From Aquila chrysaetos chrysaetos (taxonomy: Eukaryota > Chordata > Aves > Accipitriformes > Accipitridae), in assembly GCF_900496995.4 (NCBI RefSeq), contig NC_044008.1, forward strand, positions 62,001 to 126,000: a stretch of DNA of 64,000 nucleotides, in the 5' to 3' direction. Made by a program: the position numbers and the translations under genes. Shown in pieces: positions 56,791-64,000 of this stretch (the stretch's first letter is position 1; each line of letters opens with the position of its first letter). Under the pieces are notes generated by a model. That model saw nothing but the letters and a program-made list of their open reading frames with translations. It did not search any database and had not been told where the DNA came from.

Positions 56791-58590
56791 TACATGTGGC
56801 ACATGTGGTGGAGCCTGTATATCACGGGCAAGGACTCCAGGGTGTTGCTGCAGTAGAGCACAGCTGCAGAGGACACGTGGGTACATGAGCAGCAGGTCAG
56901 TCCTCCCTCCCAGCGTGGCCATAATTCAGACCATACTCAGGGGCTCTACTGCTATTTAGTATTTCCCTTTCTGCATTTGATCTATCCTTTTTTCAGTAGC
57001 TGGTGTCCAACTCTTTCCAGGACTGTGGAGAAGTAAAATGCCGATTTCAATAAAGACAAGATTTGTCTCATTAGATCCAACTGCATGAACCACTTGTCTT
57101 TCTTATGAAGATGAATCTTACTTTACAGTGCTAAATAGAAGGAAGTTGTAAGATGCCAAAGAATACATGGCTTTGGTCTTATACCAGGCCTGTTGTTTTC
57201 ACATTGTGAAGACAAGGACCTAGTAAAGACAGAGGTGCCTGACAAAGAAGCCATAGAATAAAATCACAGGCAAAACAGTAGTATGTTCAGGGAAGACTGC
57301 ATGCCAAAGAGATTCAATCCATCTCAGTACTGAAAGTACCAAGGTATTAACAAAGTGCAGTCTTAGATTGTGAGGGTAGCAACCATGTCCTCAGTGAGCC
57401 TTTCTCCAGTGCCAACCATCAGTTAAACTGCCAGAATTGCACCAAATTGTGGATTGGACATATCCATGTGTTTTCCGTGCAGGAATAGGCAACTATCTCA
57501 CCAATCCATACATTCTTCAAACCTGTCAATAAAATAACAGAAAAATGATGAAATCCAGGGCAAATAGCTAAGAAACCAAGTTATTATGCGCTGAAGTGAG
57601 ATGATGTCAGGTATCAGAAGGCTGGGGTGATAATAGATGTCCAATTGCTGCCACAGTGAGGGAGTCAAGTGGTGCTGGGAGATGTGCAAGTCTCTACAGT
57701 GTGTTCTCAGTCCCTTTCTTCATCATTCCTATTGTTCAGTTGCCTTTTGACCACTCCTGACTGCTTTACTGAAAACACATCACATAGTAGGAGTGCATCT
57801 TGCAGAGAGACCGGACCCCACAAGGGCATATGAAAACTGTCAAATAAACATGAAATAAAGTTGACAGAATTCAGTTCTCCTTCCATATGTGGACCTACAA
57901 ACATCATTCCTCTGATCAGAAAGCTAAAGGAGGAATACAACAGCTCCATTAATTTTGAACAAAAGCAGCAGCAGAAAGGGTTCATTCTCTTCTAACTGCA
58001 GAAAAGGGGTCCCTTTGCCAGGGATAAAAATTCCAAGACATTAGGAACTTTTTTCAAAGAAAAGGCTTCCTATAAGAACTAGAGACTAACCGTGGTGCAA
58101 GGTGGCAACTACCAGGTATCTTTCCACACTGAATGCTTCATGTGTGTTCTGGCACATGCCTCTAGGAAAATAAATTCTTATTTATACACTTTTAACAGGG
58201 TCTGTTAAAGCAACTCACCACTGGACGCAAGCCCCCACGTGCAGCATTTCATGTAAAGAGACAACAGATACTAGGTGATACTGCACTGTAATTTACATGG
58301 GTGGCACTCTGACATAACACAAGTTGTGACTGCAGGCTCAAAACGATTTGGAAAACACTCTGCAGAGAAAAACAGATGGGAGGATGATCTGCAAGCAGTT
58401 CTGTGCTCACTGCATTTTTTCAGTCTCTGTCCTGGTGTTGTACTCTGCCAGGGGTGAGTCTGGGTTCTGTCAGCAGGTGAGAATCCCTGCAGCAAGTATG
58501 CCTGCTGGAGTGTACCGGGATGCCAGGCTTTGAGCTAGCCCAGCTATCTTCGTGCTTAGCACAGGATGAAAGTCAGAGTTGGAATGATTT
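56791..58590. other. No gene recognised
   Basis: Unique AT-rich sequence between CR1 copies; no exon or RNA gene supported. Confidence 0.4.
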
Positions 58591-58591
58591 T

Positions 58592-58930
58592 TCATAGAAT
58601 CACAGAATGGTTAGGGTTGGAAGGGACCTTTAAAGATCATTTAGTCCACCACCCCACCGCACCTCCCCACCATGTGCAGAGATATCTTTCACCAGATCAG
58701 GCTGCTCAAAGCCCCGTCCAACCTGACCTTGAACACTTTCAGGGATGGGGCATCCACAACTTCTTTGGGCAACCTGTTCCAGTGTCTCACCACCCTCAGC
58801 ATAAAACATTTCTTCCATATGTCCAATCTAAACCTGCCCTCTTTCAGTTTAAATCTGTTGCCCCTTGTCCTGTCACTACAGGCCTTGGTAAAAAGTCTTA
58901 CTCTGTCTTTCTTATTAAGCTCCCTTTATA
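58592..58930 (-). mobile_element. CR1 LINE, 3' end, head-to-head with the next copy
   Basis: CATAGAATCACAGAATGGTTAGGGTTGGAAGGGACCTTTAAAGATCAT opens the reverse-complement CR1 terminus, continuing with GGGCATCCACAACTTCTTTGGGCAACCTG and CCCCTTGTCCTGTCACTACAGG. Relatively little diverged. Confidence 0.88.
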
Positions 58931-58934
58931 TATT

Positions 58935-60440
58935 CTGGCTGATGTAGTTGCCAAGCACTCTCCATACATAATACTTGAAAAGTCATGGCAGTCAGGTGAA
59001 GATCCTGGTGACTGGAAAAAGGGAAGCATTACACCCTTTTTTAAGAAGGGTAGAAAGGAGGATCCTGGGAACTACTGACCTGTCAGCCTCATCTCTGTGC
59101 CTGGGAAGATCATAGAACAGATCCTCCTAGAAGCTTTGCTAAGACACATGGAAGACAGGGAGTGATTTGAGACAGCCAGCATGGCTTCACCAAGGGCAAG
59201 TCCTGTCTGACCAACCTAGTGGCCTTCTGTGATGCAGCGACTACATCAGTTGACAAGGGAAGAGCTACAGATGTCATCTATCTGGACTACTGCAAGGCCT
59301 TTGACATGGTCCCCCACAACATCCTTCTCTCTAAATTGGAGAGAATCGGATTTGATAGATGGACTGTTCAGTGGATAAGGAATTGGTTGGATGGTCACAT
59401 CTAGAGAGTAGCGGTCAACGGCTCAATGTCTGGATGGAGATCAGTGATGAGTTGTGTCCCTCAGGGGTCCGTAGTGGAACCAGTACTATTTAGTATCTTC
59501 ATCTGACATAGACAGTGGGATCAAGCCCACCCTCAGCAAGTTTGCAGGTGGCACCAAACTGAGTGGTGCAGCTGACACACCTGAGGGACAGGATGCCATC
59601 CAGAGTGACCTGGACAAACTCAAGAAGCAGACCCATGTGACCTTGATGAGGTTCAACAAGGCCAAGCACAGGGTCCTGCACCTGGGTCAGGGCAAGTCCC
59701 AGTACCAATACAGGCTGGGGGATGAAGGGATTGAGAGCAGCCCTGCTGAGAAGGACTTGGGGGTACTGGTGGATGAAAAGCTGGACATGAGCCAGCAATG
59801 CATACTTGTAGCCCAGAAAGCTGATCAATCCTGGGCTGTGTAACAAGAAGCATGGCCAGCAGGCTGAGGGACGCGATTCTGCCCCTCTGCTCCGCTCTTG
59901 TGAGACCCTGCCTGGAGTACTGTGTTCAGCTCTGCAGTCCTCCACTCAGGAAAGGCATGGACCTGTTGGAGCAAGTCCAGAGGAGGGCCACAAAAATGAT
60001 CAGCAGGATGGAACACCTCTGCTATGAGGACGGGCTGAGAGTTGGGGTTGTTCAGCCTGCAGAAGAGAAGGCTCTGGGGAGACCTTGTTGTGGCTTTTCA
60101 GTACTTAAAGGGGGCTTATAAGAAAGATGGGGAAAGACTTTTTAGTCAGGCCTGTTGCAATAGGACAAGGGGTAATGGTTTTAAACTAAAAGGGGGTAGA
60201 TTCAGACTAGATGCAAGGAAGAAATTTTTTTACAATGAGGGTGGTGAAACACTGGCACAAGTTCCCCAGAGAGGTGGTAGATGCCCCATCCCTGGAAACA
60301 TTCAAGGTCAGGTTGGATGGGGCTCTGAGCAACCTGACCTAGTTGAAGATGTCCCTGCTCATTGCAGGGGGGTTGGACTAGATGACCCTTAAAAGTCCTT
60401 TCCAACCCTTCCAAACTTTCCTATGATACTATGACTCCAT
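58935..60440 (+). mobile_element. CR1 LINE, longest copy in the window (1.5 kb)
   Basis: The copy begins in the reverse-transcriptase N-terminus (GATCCTGGTGACTGGAAAAAGGG; the PVSL equivalent at about 59,080). It carries [19 protein letters not shown] at about 59,284-59,340 and a damaged PQGS motif at 59,459-59,473. It then runs through [17 protein letters not shown] to the terminus GGACTAGATGACCCTTAAAAGTCCTTTCCAACC, ending CTATGATACTATGACTCC. A stop follows the NWLDGHI block and several frameshifts break the rest, so it cannot encode an active enzyme. Confidence 0.9.
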
Positions 60441-61638
60441 GAAATCCAGCAGCACTAGGAGAGGACGCTCCACAGAAATAGTGGCAGATCAGATTAAAAC
60501 AGACAAAAATAAGCACTTTTTTTTTTTTTTCATGCTGCAGGCAATGGACTCTCCAAATTGGCTGCTGTGGGATGGTGCAGAGGTGAAGAGTACCAGCAGA
60601 TTCTAAACAACAGTAAACGAATCCTTGGACTGCATTTGCTGGCCATGCTATTTCCTCTATCAACACTGTGACTATGGATATATCTCCTGGAGAGAATATG
60701 CCACTAAGCAGCTGCTGGTGCAAAGGTCTCCAGAATCTGCTGTTGCATCTGAGACACCTCCAGTACACAACAGCTACACAAAACCTGAGTTTTGAGTTTT
60801 TGTGACTGCAGCAAACTGCAGCTGCCATGACTGCCCTTCACCTGCTGTTTGTAAATGCCTCCCTCCACAAGGTGGTATAAGTCTTCTGGCAGCAAAATCC
60901 TGAGACAGATGATTGCTGAGGCATTTTTATCACCTGTGTCACAGGACTGGCTCTAAAACAAGTCTGTTTTGCAAGAGGTCCAATTTGCCATTGAGAGTCA
61001 TACGCAGCTCCATTCTCAGCAATGGAAAATGTGTAAAGCCAGGAGACGCTGCTATACTTTACAGTCTGTCCGTACTTGCATCGTGGCCCATTAATATCTT
61101 GGCTTACTATGAATTGAGCGTAAAGCTTTCCATTAGCTCCAAGCATCTCAGTCTTCAAGAACCTAAACTCTGTATATACAGAACAGGAAGACCAAAGAGC
61201 AAGAGGAACATCAAACTTCAGGAAAAAATAGACCATGACTGTTTTCTCCATATCACAGAAAAATAACAATCTCCCACCTTATGCCCAACACAGGTCAAGT
61301 AGGGGCTAGATTTGGACTTTTTAACCAAACTTAATGTTGGGCTTGACAAGGTAGAAGTACAAGCAAGGAAGAAAAAAACCCACACAACAGACTGTACTCA
61401 AGCCTATGTAATGATCCACATTTGCTTCATAGGCTTGCTTGGGTCCAGAAGCAAGACAACCATATCTACATGATACACAGTTCAAAGCCCTGGTAGATTC
61501 CAGGCAGAAACACTTTCCATCTCTCTTCATCAGATCCTGATCCCAGTTACTAACATGTCCAGGACATGAACTACCCTTGCATTCAAACACCTTTACACTA
61601 GGTTCCCCATTGACTATCTAGTACTAGAGATTTTCATC
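60441..61638. other. No gene recognised
   Basis: A T15-type run lies at about 60,518-60,532. A 143-codon open frame on the minus strand (60,838-61,269) has no motif I know and lies beyond the poly(A) signal of the right-edge gene. Confidence 0.4.
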
Positions 61639-61644
61639 TTTATT
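61639..61644 (-). terminator. Candidate poly(A) signal of the right-edge gene
   Basis: AATAAA on the minus strand lies about 140 nt after the stop codon at 61,781. This would give a short 3' untranslated region. Confidence 0.4.
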
Positions 61645-61780
61645 TGCTCCCCTTCCTTCCAAAATACCCCAGATAAACAAAACCTGGCTTCCATATTTTC
61701 AAACACCTAGGAAAAAAAAAGATAAAAAAAGAAAAGAGTAGTCAGTTATGCAAGCTGTTGTTGAAGTTGAGTACTTAGGT

Positions 61781-63586
61781 TTAAAATGGGACTACATTTA
61801 TCTTTTCCAGAGAAGAGATGTTCCAGAGAAATTCTTCAGAAATCTGTCCCATCTCCTGAGTGCAAGGAAAGGTCTAGAAGCTAAACAATTGGTGGGATAA
61901 GTTATGTTAACAGGACTGTAATGTTTCTGTGAAATACTGGAGCACTTTCTCTAGAAAACTGTAGAATGCAGAAACTGTATGGTTCAGCATCCTTCAGTCT
62001 AATATTCAGGTACCATGCTTCTGTGCAAATAAACAACAGGCAGAAGGCATTTAAGCATTAGTAAGAGGAGAACAACAACCAAAGTACAAATGTCTACTGT
62101 GCATGAGATTGTTGCAGCATCAGACATTACAAATTTAAGCTAAGCCAGCATTCAGATAACTTGCCTTTATTATTTTACAACATGTTTGAAGCTCAACTAA
62201 AGCAACCAAAAATCTTTATGAAAAGAGAAGAAATAGCACATACTAGGTATTACCAAGATTTCTTAAGAATGGTTTGGCTCAGGTGTAAAAAAAAAAAAAA
62301 AAAAAAAAGAGGTTTCACCTTGTTCTGTAAGGTGATTCACCACAGGACCGAGAGGCACCAGGAGGTATACAAAACAGATGCTAAGTGTCACTAGAGAAGT
62401 TAAAAAACATTTCTTGAGCACTTACAAGGAGGGGAAAAGAAAGAAAAAGAAAAAAAAAAAAGAAGTACTTTCATAAGAATCCTCAAAACAGAGAGCATCT
62501 GCTGTCATCTCATATATCCAAAGGCTTCCCTGGATATTAAAAATAATTTTTGACACTATCTCCTGCATCTAACACAAAATATTTCAATATTAGATCTCCT
62601 GATAAAGTTCACAGACCATCTTTAGATTTGCAAAATAAAGACTCTAGAGAAATGGGACTCTACCGTTTTGACCACCTTTACTCAGGTACAGTCTTGGTGG
62701 AGCAAAGAAACATTAATATGGACACAACAACTGGCAGCTATCTAAGTAATGGTGATTGTGATCTGATAATTATTATGTGAAAATACAGCGCCACTAAGCC
62801 AGTGTTACCCGTACTTGAAATTTTGAAAGGGTCGGTTTCCCCAAATGTAATAATTGCAAGTGACTAGAAAAAAAATAAACATTTAAAATGAGAAGTGTAA
62901 GCTAGGATTTATCATTTAATGATATCCCAAATTAATATCCAAAAAGAAAGCACAATCTAAAGAAGAAAGGTGAAAAAAATAGTTACAGGTTAATAGTTAC
63001 AAGAAAACCACACATAATTTAACAGAAACTCAGGGAATCAATAAAATATCAATTGACAGTAGCATTAAGGACAGCAAGATTTCAGACCTGTATAAACGCA
63101 TACTCAGTCATGAGCAGATCCACCATTGGATACTGCTGGTGAAAATAAAAGCAGCAATGCAAAAAATGCAGAAATATTCCGCACATCCTTTTGATCTGTA
63201 CCTGGAACAAAACAGTGACTGCATTTAATCTCATATAACAGTAAGGAAGGAAAAAAAATACTGATGTATTTAGTCAAGGAAGCTCTACGGCAGCACTTCC
63301 TACAATTAAACATTTTTCAATCAAATGACCAATGTTTCACATAGCTGTCTGAAACTAGACAAAGAGTAACTTGCCTTTGATCTGTGACACAATAATGCAC
63401 TAGTAACTTCGGGACTTGGTCAACAGCTTTAGTGACTAGTATCATCAATGCTAGTCATGCATAGCTTCAGAAAATTAAGTCAAGCTAACAAACCTCTTAC
63501 CCCAAGTACATTATTACAAAGGTACCTTCACCAACACAGTGCATTTGAAATTATCCAAAAGAAATTCACTCAGTACAACATGGCAC
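61781..63586 (-). CDS. Three exons at the 3' end of an unrecognised gene
   Basis: On the minus strand three segments with consensus borders share one frame. They are 63586-63526 (61 nt; CHVVLSEFLL...CTVLVK; AAG|GTACCT), 63201-63088 (114 nt; TTTTGTTCCAG acceptor; VQIKRMCGIFLHFLHCC then QQYPMVDLLMTEYAFIQ; CAG|GTCTGA) and 61855-61781 (75 nt; TTCCTTGCACTCAG acceptor; EMGQISEEFLWNISSLEK...NVVPF, stop TAA). The composition (leucine-, phenylalanine- and cysteine-rich helices, few charges) suggests an alpha-helical or armadillo-like protein, but I do not recognise the family. Further exons should lie beyond the right edge. The borders, phases and poly(A) signal are what I see; that they form one gene is inference, and an exon could be missing between the last two. 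Confidence 0.42.
62285..62310 (+). repeat. Poly-A run
   Basis: An uninterrupted run of more than 20 A residues, followed by GAGGTTTC. It is not attached to a recognisable retroposed gene. Confidence 0.8.
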
Positions 63587-64000
63587 CTTAATTAAAAAAA
63601 AATCAGCATTGTAAGAAGCTATTAGGGGGAGAGTTTAAATGGATTAAAAACTCCTACAGGAACAGATCTCAAAATGCATCAAACAGGAAAACATAAATAA
63701 GCATGTCAGATCCTTGCATTGTACCTCAAAACCAAGTCCTCATGCACCACCATATAAAAATTTTATCAGTTATCTGGATAATGACTTTGTCCATATAATT
63801 TACAAAGGACATGGAACTCAGTGCTTCAATGCTGAGCTCTGGGCAGAAACTCTACAGCTTCTGTGCACCAGAATTAACTTCTCTGGCTTTTTATTATGGA
63901 TTCAAGAAATCTACAGCTCTAATAGCCACTATCAAGTTTCATCAGAACTACGCATCTCATGCCCCAGGCAATCTAAAAGCACAAAATAGAAGATCCTTCA

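Noticed and set aside
60838-61269. 143-codon open frame on the minus strand
   Set aside because: No motif, no splice context and no recognisable relative. It lies downstream of the poly(A) signal of the putative right-edge gene.
62480-62575. Exon-like minus-strand segment starting MQEIVSKIIFNIQ
   Set aside because: It has a fair acceptor (TTTTGTGTTAG) but no convincing donor in frame. The neighbouring putative exons already join in phase without it.
1-64000. CRISPR arrays, operons, tRNA or rRNA genes, bacterial-type systems
   Set aside because: None is visible. The sequence has spliced genes and avian retrotransposons throughout.

Overview
The window looks like avian nuclear DNA. The evidence is abundant CR1 retrotransposon copies ending in ATTCTAT-type tails, two solo LTRs of the avian ERVL type, compact spliced vertebrate genes and a CpG-island promoter. 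Nothing bacterial, viral-episomal or organellar is visible. I cannot name the species.

Layout. The left 24 kb holds the 5' part of GOLGB1 (giantin, the Golgi-tethering coiled-coil protein) on the minus strand. It has a CpG-island promoter and a non-coding first exon near 24.1-23.9 kb, followed by nine coding exons between 17,958 and 5,190 that encode about the first 462 residues. The rest of the gene, including the giant central exon expected from the family, should lie beyond the left edge. At 29.6-35.6 kb a complete four-exon guanylate cyclase activating protein gene (GCAP family; best fit GUCA1C) lies on the plus strand. GOLGB1 and the GCAP gene are therefore divergently transcribed. At 43.2-44.1 kb there is one intact, GC-rich, single-exon class II olfactory receptor on the minus strand. 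Near the right edge, three short minus-strand exons (63.6, 63.2 and 61.8 kb) keep one reading frame and end in a stop followed by a poly(A) signal. They look like the 3' end of a gene I do not recognise.

Repeats. At least 19 CR1 segments are scattered through the window in both orientations. Some are fused to each other (a tandem chimera at 2.5-4.1 kb; tail-to-tail pairs at 22.2 and 51.4 kb; a head-to-head pair at 58.9 kb). Two ERVL-type solo LTRs lie at 1.56 and 8.64 kb, and other LTR-like pieces at about 27.1, 39.4, 40.7 and 55.6 kb. The most unusual repeat is a pair of homologous elements of about 1.8-2.0 kb at 10.1-11.9 kb and 27.1-29.1 kb. They lie in opposite orientation, carry an internal minisatellite, and bracket the GOLGB1 5' region. 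A degenerate (TTAGGG)n-like block of about 0.3 kb occurs downstream of the GCAP gene at 38 kb.

Functionally the genes are unrelated: Golgi structure, photoreceptor calcium feedback and odorant detection. I see no operon-like or multi-gene system. The points most worth a second look are the inverted minisatellite elements, the identical 153-nt GOLGB1 exons, the telomere-like block and the unrecognised right-edge gene.
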